64,000 nt of DNA, taken from the NCBI GenBank assembly GCA_030446805.1, contig JAUJMO010000001.1:1135241-1199240 (forward strand), read 5' to 3'. Position numbers and translations under genes: made by a program. The notes beneath the pieces were generated by a model. It worked only from the letters and a program-made list of their open reading frames with translations. It did no database searches and had not been told where the DNA came from. This document shows positions 17,145-26,232 of the stretch, in pieces; within the stretch, counting starts at the first letter, position 1; each line of letters opens with the position of its first letter. The DNA comes from Caulobacteraceae bacterium. GTDB taxonomy: Bacteria > Pseudomonadota > Alphaproteobacteria > Caulobacterales > Caulobacteraceae.

Positions 17145-18025
17145 TAGAGCACCCAGCCCTGACCAGGGTCCGCGTCACCCGCCGCCCAGCGCCGTCCGGA
17201 TGCGTCCGGTGGATGCTGGCCATGATCTCCGCTCGAGACCGCGGCGGCTTTGGACTGAGGCGACGGGCCGTCAACATGCGCCGCAACCGGAGCGCCGTCG
17301 CGCACCGGCGCTCCTGTCGGCTGAAGGGCCGGGACCAGCACCCGAGCTCGGGCGCGGACCGGCTTCTTCGCCTTGACCGCGAAGGTCTGCTTCACCGCCT
17401 CCAAGAGGATCAGGCCCGACAGGGGCGGCCACAGGCGCGAGCCCGTCTGCTCCCAGGCTTCCGCCCAGGGAGCCAACAGGTCGGCGGGCGGCATGTATAG
17501 CGCACGCGACCAAGCCAACGGCTCCAGTTCCGCTTCGCGCACAACCGTTTCCAGCTGCCGCCGCGTCCAGGCCCGGCCATGTCCCAGCGGCGTGCTTTCG
17601 GCCCCTGCCCACATCCCGCGGCGCGAGGCCGCCACGATCACCACCCGGCCGGAGGGCGCCAGCACGCGCCACACTTCCTCCAGGAGGGCCCGCGGATCGT
17701 CGCTCTCCTCCAGCGCATGGACCAGGAGAACGCGGTCGAACATGGCGTTGCGAAACGGAGACGAGGCTTCGTGGATCAGGCAGGAGGCGGCGCGTCCATC
17801 GGCCGGCCATACCTCGACTCCCTGAGCGGCCGGCATGGCCGCCAGGGTCCGGCGCGCGGTAGGCCTCCACATCTCCAGGTAGGGCGTGGCGTAGCCCAGG
17901 CCCAGCACGTCCAGGCCTGAGCAGCCCTCCCAGGTTTCCCAAATCTTGCGCGAGACCATCTCGCGAGCGGCGGCGCCCAGTCGGGTGGCGTAGAAGTCCC
18001 GGAGTTCGATGACGTCGCGGCGCAT
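17144..18025 (-). CDS. Class I SAM-dependent methyltransferase with odd C-terminal tail
   Basis: A 293-residue protein with a methyltransferase fold: GLDVLGLGYATPYLEMW near the start, MFDRVLLVHALEESDDP and LEEVWRVLAPSGRVVIV. This divergent family usually lies near gloB in alphaproteobacteria; its substrate is unknown. The fold ends around residue 225. The last 60 or so residues are Ala/Gly/Pro/Asp-rich without conservation character, and the stop codon is formed at the right junction of the IS630 element. The tail may be readthrough into formerly non-coding DNA. Confidence 0.82.
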   Translation of the reverse strand: MRRDVIELRDFYATRLGAAAREMVSRKIWETWEGCSGLDVLGLGYATPYLEMWRPTARRTLAAMPAAQGVEVWPADGRAASCLIHEASSPFRNAMFDRVLLVHALEESDDPRALLEEVWRVLAPSGRVVIVAASRRGMWAGAESTPLGHGRAWTRRQLETVVREAELEPLAWSRALYMPPADLLAPWAEAWEQTGSRLWPPLSGLILLEAVKQTFAVKAKKPVRARARVLVPALQPTGAPVRDGAPVAAHVDGPSPQSKAAAVSSGDHGQHPPDASGRRWAAGDADPGQGWVL

Positions 18026-18076
18026 GGGGATAACCTAGGCCGTGAGGGTGACTGCGTCACCCGGTCCAACCGCCCG

Positions 18077-18859
18077 TCAGTCCGCCGCAGCCATGGTGCG
18101 CACGATCCGCTCGGACGAAGGTCGACCGGCCAGGCCCTGACTGGGGGCCACGATGATGTTCAGCACATTCCCCGTCACGGACACGGCGGGCTGCGGTCCG
18201 ACCGTGAACCTGACGCGCCGCAGCCGCGCCAACAGCCGACTTTGCCGCCGCCCGGAATAGCGCACCATGGCTTCCGCGGTTGTGGTGGCTGCATCGGCGA
18301 AGAGGGTGGAGGTCTCCGGCGTCACCTCGGGCGCTTCAAAGGGGATGCGCCGCCCGACCGCCCGGGCCGCGCGAACCGCCTGTCGGACGAAGTGGCCGAT
18401 CAGCGCGACCGGGGATACCGCTGAGGGCCGGATCGACACGGCCTGACCCGCGAGCGCCGCGGGCAGGCCGCTGGGTCGGTCGGCGGTGAACACGGTCATG
18501 CCGCCCATGCGGCTGGCCCGCACCATCTGTCGACCAAGGTCGTCCCTGTAGATCACGTCGCCCCGCGGGCCGGGGGCGGGACGCAGCACCCAGACCTCCT
18601 GGCTGCCTTCGAACTTGAGCAGCGGAGTCTCACTGGAGCGGTCCAGGATGAAGGTCCGGTCGTCCGGGGCGACGTATTTGGCCACGGGCGGAGCGATCTC
18701 CGCCGTGCCGCGCCCGCCGAAGAGGAGGCCATGACCCTGGGTGAAACGCGCCTGACCGGCCGCCGGACCCGCGGCGAAGCCCGCGGCCGCCACGCCGAAC
18801 GCCAGAACGACACCGGGGGCAACCCCGGCGCACGCAGCCACTGACCTACCCACAATCAC
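18077..18859 (-). CDS. Secreted DUF4908-like protein
   Basis: A 260-residue protein with a long N-terminal signal peptide (to about residue 34). The mature part contains TFILDRSSETPLLKFEGSQEVWVL and a YRDDLGRQMVRASRMGGMTVFT segment, which resemble the caulobacterial DUF4908 family of exported proteins. No catalytic motif is visible. It begins with GTG; a second GTG six bases downstream is also possible. Family assignment is from memory of its phrases and is moderate. Confidence 0.6.
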   Translation of the reverse strand: MIVGRSVAACAGVAPGVVLAFGVAAAGFAAGPAAGQARFTQGHGLLFGGRGTAEIAPPVAKYVAPDDRTFILDRSSETPLLKFEGSQEVWVLRPAPGPRGDVIYRDDLGRQMVRASRMGGMTVFTADRPSGLPAALAGQAVSIRPSAVSPVALIGHFVRQAVRAARAVGRRIPFEAPEVTPETSTLFADAATTTAEAMVRYSGRRQSRLLARLRRVRFTVGPQPAVSVTGNVLNIIVAPSQGLAGRPSSERIVRTMAAAD

Positions 18860-18926
18860 AGGCCCTGATCGGCTCGGAGTGGGGCGCTTTTCAGGCGAGG
18901 GGCACGGTCGCCGCGGACCGCCCCGC

Positions 18927-19652
18927 TCAGCCCACCATGTACTGCCCGCCGTTCACGCCCAAGGTCGCGCCGGTGATGAAGCTGGCGTCGTCGCGCGCCA
19001 GGAAGGCCACAACCGCGGCGATCTCCTCCGCCTCGCCCAATCGCCCGACGGGGATGTTGGCCACAATGCCTTGCAGGACGTTCTCAGGCACGGCCGCGAC
19101 CATCTCCGTGCCGATATAGCCCGGCGCGACGCAGTTGACCGTGATCCCCTTACGCGCCGTCTCCAGAGCGAGCGCCTTGGTGAAGCCGATCATTCCGGCC
19201 TTGGCCGCCGAATAATTGGTCTGACCGACCTGACCCTTCTGGCCGTTGATGGAGCTGATGTTGATGATCCGGCCGAAACTGCGCTCGCGCATCCCCTCGA
19301 TCACCTGGCGCGTCATGTTGAACACGCTGTCCATGTTGACCCGGATGACGTCGCCCCACTGTTCGGGCGTCATCTTGTGGAAGAAGCCGTCGCGGGTGAT
19401 GCCGGCGTTGTTGACCAGGACCTCGACCGGTCCGAGCTCGGCCTCGACCTCGCCCACGGCGCGTCGAGCGTCTTCGAAACTGCCCACGTTCCCCTTCACA
19501 ATGGTGACGTCCAGTTCGGCCGCCGTCGCTCGCGCCGCTTCGTCATTGCCCGAATAGCCAGCGGCGACCTTGAATCCGTCCTGCTTCAGTCGCTCCACGA
19601 TCGCGCGGCCTATGCCCCGCGTTCCGCCCGTAACCAGCGCCGTCCTCGCCAT
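18927..19652 (-). CDS. phaB: Acetoacetyl-CoA reductase
   Basis: NADPH-dependent short-chain dehydrogenase that reduces acetoacetyl-CoA to (R)-3-hydroxybutyryl-CoA for polyhydroxybutyrate. The 241-residue protein has the nucleotide motif TGGTRGIG (residues 8-15), NNAG (81-84), and catalytic S133/S134, Y147 and K151. The segments ITRDGFFHKMTPEQWGDVI and VAPGYIGTEMV are specific for PhaB rather than FabG. It lies downstream of phaA on the same strand, with a small secreted-protein gene between them. Confidence 0.95.
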   Translation of the reverse strand: MARTALVTGGTRGIGRAIVERLKQDGFKVAAGYSGNDEAARATAAELDVTIVKGNVGSFEDARRAVGEVEAELGPVEVLVNNAGITRDGFFHKMTPEQWGDVIRVNMDSVFNMTRQVIEGMRERSFGRIINISSINGQKGQVGQTNYSAAKAGMIGFTKALALETARKGITVNCVAPGYIGTEMVAAVPENVLQGIVANIPVGRLGEAEEIAAVVAFLARDDASFITGATLGVNGGQYMVG

Positions 19653-19722
19653 GTGCCTCTCCTGTGCGGCGAGGCTCTGACGGCCCCGCTCACCCGTAGA
19701 ACGCTCCGGGAGGGTCAGGGCT

Positions 19723-19742
19723 CCCGGCGAGGGCTCGCCGGG
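19723..19742. other. Perfect 9-bp hairpin between phaB and the upstream small gene
   Basis: CCCGGCGAG at 19723-19731 pairs with CTCGCCGGG at 19734-19742 around a two-base loop. There is no U-tract on either strand, so a classical intrinsic terminator is not supported. It may be an RNA stabiliser, a processing site or a weak terminator that lowers readthrough into phaB. Confidence 0.5.
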
Positions 19743-19777
19743 CGGTCAGGCGCACGACGCCGGAGGGCGTTGCAGGG

Positions 19778-20131
19778 TCAGCTCGGGGTGTCTTCTTCGA
19801 TCGGGCTGGGTCCGCCGGGTTCGCTCCCGACGGGCTGAACGGGTCGTCCCTGGCTGTCGAACAGGGCGCCCCTCCCGTCCGTCTGGCAGACGCGGCTCGA
19901 CCCGAAGCGCGCCCGGAGCGCCGGCGGAATGACCACGTCGCCGTGCTCGCCCACGTGCATGGACAAAGCCGCGTCCGAGACTTTGATGATTCGCCCTTGG
20001 AAAAGGCCGGGCGTGGGGGCGGGCGCGCCCGTTCGGTGACAGATGGCGGACATGCCGCCGTCAGCGCTGGCGCCCACCGGCACGGCCAGCGCAGCGGCGG
20101 TGCCGATGAGCAGCAGGGTTTTCCCGATCAT
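19778..20131 (-). CDS. Small exported protein of unknown function
   Basis: A 117-residue protein with a signal peptide (residues 1-24, MIGKTLLLIGTAAALAVPVG). The mature part has two Cys (SAICHRTG and RVCQTDG), likely a periplasmic disulphide, and ends in an acidic Pro/Gly tail. ATG at 20131 is preferred because a GAGGA lies six bases upstream; an in-frame ATG 18 bases earlier also exists. It sits between phaA and phaB, but nothing links it to polymer metabolism other than position. Confidence 0.62.
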   Translation of the reverse strand: MIGKTLLLIGTAAALAVPVGASADGGMSAICHRTGAPAPTPGLFQGRIIKVSDAALSMHVGEHGDVVIPPALRARFGSSRVCQTDGRGALFDSQGRPVQPVGSEPGGPSPIEEDTPS

Positions 20132-20221
20132 GATCGTCCTCAGCAGCAAGAGGCGTTCGGCCTCCCGTGCACCGTGACGCGAAAACCCTAACGAAACGCT
20201 CTGGCTGGACCGCGAGGCCGG

Positions 20222-21400
<1,179 letters not shown>

Positions 21401-21477
21401 GGCGAACTCCTTGCAGGCGCGCAGTTGTCGGGCGGGCGTGGACGGTTAATCTAGACGCCTCTTTTCAGGATTGCACC

Positions 21478-22053
21478 TTGGCGGACCCCGCAACACACGA
21501 AACCGCGCCAGAGGCGCCCGTGGTGGTGAAAAAATACGCCAATCGCCGCCTCTACGACACGTCCTCCAGCGCCTACGTCACTCTGGAGGACCTCGGCGCC
21601 ATGGTGAAGCGCGGTACGGACTTCCTGGTCCAGGACGCGCGCACGGGCGAGGACATCACGCGCCAGGTGCTGACTCAGATCATCGTGGAGGAGGAGAACC
21701 GGGGGGAGAGCCTCCTGCCGATCCAGTTCCTTCGGCAGTTGATCCGCTTCTACGGAGGCGGCGGGCCGGCCTTGCTGCCCGGCTATCTCACGGCCTCCAT
21801 GGAGACCTTCTCCCGGCAGCAGGAAAGCTGGCGCGAAGCCTTCGCCCAGGGCTCCACCGGCGGCTTCTTCGAAGAGCAGGCGCGGCAGAACATGGCCCTG
21901 TTCGAGCGCACCATGCGCGCCTTCTCGCCGTTCACGGCCGGGACGGCGGCGCCGGAGCCCGAACCCACCGCGGCCGAAGCGGAGCTGAGCGACCTCAAGC
22001 GCAAGATGGAGGAGATGAGCCGCCAGATCGAACGGCTGGCGGGCAAGACCTGA
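21478..22053 (+). CDS. phaR: Polyhydroxyalkanoate synthesis repressor PhaR
   Basis: Regulator of polymer and phasin genes. Residues 18-40 carry the DNA-binding signature VKKYANRRLYDTSSSAYVTL, followed by the accumulation-regulator domain (EDITRQVLTQIIVEEENRG, LLPIQFLRQLIRFYGG) and a C-terminal coiled coil (AELSDLKRKMEEMSRQIERL). 191 residues from a TTG start at 21478. It is divergent from phaA, as expected for its regulatory role. Confidence 0.94.
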   Translation: MADPATHETAPEAPVVVKKYANRRLYDTSSSAYVTLEDLGAMVKRGTDFLVQDARTGEDITRQVLTQIIVEEENRGESLLPIQFLRQLIRFYGGGGPALLPGYLTASMETFSRQQESWREAFAQGSTGGFFEEQARQNMALFERTMRAFSPFTAGTAAPEPEPTAAEAELSDLKRKMEEMSRQIERLAGKT

Positions 22054-22094
22054 CGTCCACGCTTCCTTCAGCGTCCCGCCCTACCCTGGGCGCC

Positions 22095-22406
22095 ATGGCC
22101 GACCCCGTCCGTCCCGTCCTCGCGACCCCCGCCGCCCGCGCCGTGCGCCGCGGCCGCATGCTGGTGCTGAGGGAGCGGCTGGAGGAACAGGCCGCCGCGC
22201 CGGACGAGCGGGAGCCTGCTCCTTCGGCCGCCCCGCTCCCGCCCGGCGCCGTCGGGGCGCAGCTGCTGGGCGAGCGGCCCCGCCGGGGCCTGCGCGCCGG
22301 ACCGGAGGTGCTGGAGCAGGCGCGCTCCACCTATCTGCAAAACGAGTTTTCGGGCGCCCGCGACCGGCGCCCCCGCAAGGGCCAGCTGGCGCGAACGGAC
22401 GTCTAG
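22095..22406 (+). CDS. Small basic protein of unknown function downstream of phaR
   Basis: A 103-residue soluble protein rich in Arg, Ala and Pro with no recognised domain. The first 40 residues and the last 30 (QARSTYLQNEFSGARDRRPR) look structured and the middle is a Pro/Ala linker. ATG at 22095 starts 41 bases after phaR, so co-transcription is likely. I see it as a real gene from its position and codon bias, but cannot assign a role. Confidence 0.6.
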   Translation: MADPVRPVLATPAARAVRRGRMLVLRERLEEQAAAPDEREPAPSAAPLPPGAVGAQLLGERPRRGLRAGPEVLEQARSTYLQNEFSGARDRRPRKGQLARTDV

Positions 22407-22407
22407 C

Positions 22408-22845
22408 CTATCGGAGCCCGCCGGATTCGCGGCGCGCGGCGGTGATGCTGACCACGAAGCCGGCCAGCACGTCGAGCAGCACCATCAGCAGGATCAGGAA
22501 GAAGCTGGAGGTCGCAAAGGCCCGCAACAGCAGGAACTCGACCAGGCAGACGATGAACAGGGCCATGGACAGGCCGTGGTTCACCACCGCCGCGCCCCGG
22601 CTGGAGCTGGACTTCAGCATCTCCATAAAGAGCACGGCCAGGGCGGCGATGACCAGCAGGTCGCCGAAGCCCAATGTCCACAGAGCGCCGGAGGCCATGG
22701 GCACGCTGAACACCGGTTCGGCCAGGCGCTCCGGCGCGCCGGGCGAGTCGAAGCCGCCTTCCACCGCGAGCAGCACCGCGCCGTTGTAGAGCGCCACCGG
22801 CAAGGCCAGCAGCGGGATCGCCGACCACAGGGATGCGCCCTTCAT
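22408..22845 (-). CDS. Four-helix membrane protein in the glycosyltransferase operon
   Basis: A 145-residue integral membrane protein with about four helices (residues 8-30, 53-73, 88-108 and 113-135) and no charged catalytic motif. It overlaps the preceding glycosyltransferase gene by four bases (ATGA), so the two are coupled. It may be an accessory for a lipid-linked sugar step, but it does not show the GtrA flippase pattern clearly. The start is the ATG of MKGASLWSAIP. Confidence 0.75.
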   Translation of the reverse strand: MKGASLWSAIPLLALPVALYNGAVLLAVEGGFDSPGAPERLAEPVFSVPMASGALWTLGFGDLLVIAALAVLFMEMLKSSSSRGAAVVNHGLSMALFIVCLVEFLLLRAFATSSFFLILLMVLLDVLAGFVVSITAARRESGGLR

Positions 22846-23573
22846 AGTTCGTCCGCTCCCCCCGGATCGCGGAACCGCGTCCTCAGCCACATCACGCCCA
22901 AGAGGTCCGACAGCGACGCCCACAGCCGCCCGAGGTTGGTGTATTTGGAGGCGCCGGTGGTGCGCGGTCGGTGGCCGACCGGCTCGAACACCACCCCGTA
23001 GCCTTCCCGGATCATCAGAGCGGGCAGATAGCGGTGCATGTGATCGAAATAGGGAAGCCGCAGAAAGGCTTCGCGCCGGAACGCTTTCAGCCCGCAGCCC
23101 GTGTCGTTCGCCTGATCGTTGAGCAGCCGTTTGCGGACGCCGTTCGCCGTTCGCGAGGCCCAGCGCTTTGCGGCCGTGTCCCGGCGCTTGACCCTTTCGC
23201 CGCCCACAAGGGCCAGGGAAGCCGGTCCGTCGCCCAGACGAGCGGCCAGGCGCGGCGCGTCTGCGGGATCGTTCTGCCCGTCGCCGTCCAGGGTGACCAC
23301 GATCGGACCTCGCGCGGCCAGAACGCCCGTGCGCACCGCCCGGCTCTGCCCGGCGTTGCTGCGGTGCTGGAGCACCCGAAGCTGCGGCACACGGGTTTGC
23401 AGCGCCTTCAGCCGCTCGCGCGTGGCGTCCCGGCTGGCGTCGTCCACGAACACGATCTCGTGCGCAACGCCCTCAAACGCGGCGGCGATCTCCTCGGCCA
23501 GCGGCGCGGCCGCGCCTTCTTCATTGTAGACCGGCACCACGATGGAGACTTCCGGCGGGTGGTCGGGCGGCAT
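22842..23573 (-). CDS. Family 2 glycosyltransferase, dolichol-phosphate-mannose-synthase type
   Basis: A 243-residue GT-A enzyme predicted to load a sugar from a nucleotide donor onto undecaprenyl phosphate. Visible are VSIVVPVYNEEGAAAPL, FVDDASRDATRE, the DxD-type LDGDGQNDP and the lipid-type segment NDTGCGLKAFRREAFLRLPYF. It faces the GT39 gene across 65 bases. Together they look like a lipid-carrier sugar module that could decorate lipid A or other envelope glycans, as ArnC and ArnT do. Confidence 0.9.
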   Translation of the reverse strand: MPPDHPPEVSIVVPVYNEEGAAAPLAEEIAAAFEGVAHEIVFVDDASRDATRERLKALQTRVPQLRVLQHRSNAGQSRAVRTGVLAARGPIVVTLDGDGQNDPADAPRLAARLGDGPASLALVGGERVKRRDTAAKRWASRTANGVRKRLLNDQANDTGCGLKAFRREAFLRLPYFDHMHRYLPALMIREGYGVVFEPVGHRPRTTGASKYTNLGRLWASLSDLLGVMWLRTRFRDPGGADEL

Positions 23574-23638
23574 TCGGGCTCCGAAGCGTTCACGTCCTCC
23601 CTAGAGCGTTCGCGCCGGCTAGGCTAACCCTGAGGGGG

Positions 23639-25324
23639 ATGAACACGGACGGGTGGGATCACTGGGCGCGCGCGTGGCGGGGCCCCGCGCTGGCGGCGGC
23701 CCTGGCCTGCGCGGCCGCGGCGCCTGCGGTGTTCGCCCTGCCCCCGCTCGATCGCGACGAATCCCGCTTCGCCCAGGCCACGGTGCAGATGCTGGAAACG
23801 GGCGACTTCACCAACATCAACTTCCAGCAGGACCCGCGGCACAAGAAGCCCGTGGGCATCCACTGGCTGCAGGCGATCAGCGTGTCCGCCCTGTCCAGCC
23901 CGGAGGCTCGCGCCATCTGGGCCTACCGCCTGCCCTCGCTGCTGGGCGCCATGCTGGCGGCGGCGGCGTGCGCCTGGGGCGCGCGCGCCTTCTGGGGCGC
24001 GGGCGCCAGCATGGCGGCAGGCGCGATCCTGGGCGTCTCCACCCTGCTTTCGGTCGAGGCGGGGATCGCCAAGACCGACGCCGTGCTCTGCGCGGCCGTG
24101 ACGGTGGCCATGGCGGCGCTGGCGCGCATCTACGCGGCCGCGCGGGGGGCGGAGGGAGGCGCCTCCCGCCTGACGCCCGACGGCCGGACGGTCACCGTGT
24201 TCTGGGCGGCGGTGGGCGCCTCGATCCTGGTTAAGGGCCCTGTCGGCCCCATGGTGGTCGGTCTGGCGCTGCTGGCGCTGTGGGCCATCGACCGCGACCT
24301 CGGCTGGGCGAAGCGCCTGCAATGGTGGTGGGGGCTGGTGATCTGCCTGTTCATATTCGGCCCCTGGGCCATGGCCATCACCGTGGCCACGGACGCCGGA
24401 TTCTGGACGGAGGCCGTGGGCGGCGACCTTGCGCCCAAACTGAACAGCGCGGACGAGGGTCATGAGGGTCCGCCGGGCTACCACCTGCTGCTGGCGCCTT
24501 TGATGCTGTTCCCCGCCACCCTGCTCATTCCAGCCGCGGCCGTGACGGCCTGGCGACGGCGGGCGGAGCCGGCCGTGCGCTTCGCCCTGGCCTGGAGCCT
24601 GCCCACCCTGCTCGTGTTCGAGCTCTTGCCGACCAAGCTGCCGCATTACGTGCTCCCGGCCTACGGAGGCTTGGCCTGGCTGCTCGCCGCGGCCATCGAG
24701 TCACCCAAGGGCGCCTGGATGCGCTGGACCGGGGCCGGCCTTTCCTTGGCGGCGGGCCTGGCCTTCGCCGCACTGGCGCTGACGGCTGTGTCTCGGTTCG
24801 GCGACCCGGGCGACGCGACCTGGGCCGCGGTCGCCGCAGGCCTGTTCGCCGCGGCCGGGCTGGCGGGAGCCGTGGCCCTGCTGCAGCGCGCCTCAAGGAC
24901 AGCGCTGGCCACCACGGCGGCTCTGGCGGTGGTGGCCCACGGCGTCCTGCTGGCCGGCCTGGCGCCGAGGCTGGAACCCTTGTGGCTGTCGGAACGCACG
25001 TCGCGCGAACTGTGGCGGACGGGGCTGCATCCGCGGTCGGGCCTGGCGCCCGGGCCCGTGGAGGCGTCCGGCTTCGCCGAGCCCAGCCTGGTGTTCGCTC
25101 TGGGCACCAGCACCGGCCTGGGGGGAGTGGAGGAAGCCGCCGAAGCCATTGCGGAGGGACGCACCGCCGTCGTGGCCGAGGTCGACCTGCCCGCCTTCCA
25201 GGCGGTGCTCGGCCGACGGGACATGCGAGCGCGCGCGGTCGCGCGCATCGCCGGCGCCAACTACTCCAACAGCGACGAAACCGTGCTCACCATCTTCCGC
25301 CCGGCATCCGAGGACACGCCATGA
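23639..25324 (+). CDS. ArnT-like family 39 glycosyltransferase (PMT superfamily)
   Basis: Polytopic 561-residue inner-membrane enzyme that uses a lipid-linked sugar. The periplasmic loop with DRDESRFAQATVQML (donor site Asp/Glu) and the KKPVGIHWLQ segment match ArnT/GT39; about a dozen hydrophobic segments follow, and the C-terminus is a soluble domain. A GAGGGG ribosome site precedes the ATG at 23639. The acceptor (lipid A, polymer or other) cannot be told from sequence. Its stop overlaps the lyase gene start (ATGA). Confidence 0.9.
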   Translation: MNTDGWDHWARAWRGPALAAALACAAAAPAVFALPPLDRDESRFAQATVQMLETGDFTNINFQQDPRHKKPVGIHWLQAISVSALSSPEARAIWAYRLPSLLGAMLAAAACAWGARAFWGAGASMAAGAILGVSTLLSVEAGIAKTDAVLCAAVTVAMAALARIYAAARGAEGGASRLTPDGRTVTVFWAAVGASILVKGPVGPMVVGLALLALWAIDRDLGWAKRLQWWWGLVICLFIFGPWAMAITVATDAGFWTEAVGGDLAPKLNSADEGHEGPPGYHLLLAPLMLFPATLLIPAAAVTAWRRRAEPAVRFALAWSLPTLLVFELLPTKLPHYVLPAYGGLAWLLAAAIESPKGAWMRWTGAGLSLAAGLAFAALALTAVSRFGDPGDATWAAVAAGLFAAAGLAGAVALLQRASRTALATTAALAVVAHGVLLAGLAPRLEPLWLSERTSRELWRTGLHPRSGLAPGPVEASGFAEPSLVFALGTSTGLGGVEEAAEAIAEGRTAVVAEVDLPAFQAVLGRRDMRARAVARIAGANYSNSDETVLTIFRPASEDTP

Positions 25325-26232
25325 GGCCAGCGATCGAGATCGTGGAGGTGGGCCCTCGCGACGGGCTCCAGAACGAGTCCGCGGTCCTCAGCGTCGAGGA
25401 CCGGGTCGAGTTCATCAACCGGTTGGAGGCCGCGGGCGTCCGCCGGGTGGAGGCGGTCAGCTTCGTCAATCCCAAACGGGTGCCGCAGATGGCGGGGGCG
25501 GAGGAGGTCATGGCCGCCCTCCCCACGGACTTGACCCGCTCCCGCATCGGCCTGGCGCTGAACCTGCGCGGCTGGGAACGGGCGGTCGCCGCCGGTTGCG
25601 ACGAGGTGAACGCGGTGGTGAGCGCCTCCGAGGGCTTCGGCGTCCGAAATCAGGGCGCCCCCGTGGCCGCGCAGCTCAACGCCATGCGCGAGATCGCCGA
25701 AAGCAACGCCGGCCTGCCGATGGGCCCCAAGCTGTCGCTGACCATCTCCGTGGCTTTCGGCGATCCGTTCGACGGCGAGGTGCCCGAAAGGGCGGTGGTG
25801 GAGATCGTTCGGCAGGCGGCGGCCGCGGGCTACCAGGAGATCGCGCTTGGCGACACGATCGGCGCGGCCGATCCCTGGACCGTCCGGCGGCGGGTCGAGG
25901 CCTGCCGCCAGGCCGCTCCGCAGGCCCGCTTGCGCATGCACTTTCACGACACCCGGAAGACCGGCCTGGCCAACGCCTTTGCGGCCATCGAAGCCGGCGT
26001 GGACGTGCTGGACGCCAGCTGCGGGGGGATCGGCGGCTGCCCCTTCGCGCCGCGGGCCACCGGCAACATCGCCACGGAGGACCTGGTCTATATGCTGGAG
26101 CGGGCCGGCCTCTCCAGCGGTCTGGACCTGGACGCGCTGATCCGCACGGCCGAGTGGCTGGAAGGCCCGCTCGGCAAGCCCGTCGCCTCCGGCCTGCGTC
26201 GGGCGGGGCGCTTCCCGTCAGCTTCGGCGTAA
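25321..26232 (+). CDS. Hydroxymethylglutaryl-CoA lyase
   Basis: Cleaves HMG-CoA to acetyl-CoA and acetoacetate at the end of leucine breakdown. The 303-residue TIM-barrel protein has EVGPRDGLQNE at the N-terminus (metal Asp), RMHFHDTRKTGLAN, and the signature Cys loop SCGGIGGCPFAPRATGN. Coupled by ATGA to the GT39 gene, which is functionally unrelated. Its end overlaps a convergent methyltransferase gene by 15 bases. Confidence 0.94.
   Translation: MRPAIEIVEVGPRDGLQNESAVLSVEDRVEFINRLEAAGVRRVEAVSFVNPKRVPQMAGAEEVMAALPTDLTRSRIGLALNLRGWERAVAAGCDEVNAVVSASEGFGVRNQGAPVAAQLNAMREIAESNAGLPMGPKLSLTISVAFGDPFDGEVPERAVVEIVRQAAAAGYQEIALGDTIGAADPWTVRRRVEACRQAAPQARLRMHFHDTRKTGLANAFAAIEAGVDVLDASCGGIGGCPFAPRATGNIATEDLVYMLERAGLSSGLDLDALIRTAEWLEGPLGKPVASGLRRAGRFPSASA

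Noticed and set aside
16124-18025. Genomic island around the IS630 element
   Set aside because: Only one defective element is present, with flanking housekeeping genes, no integrase or tRNA, and no change in base composition.
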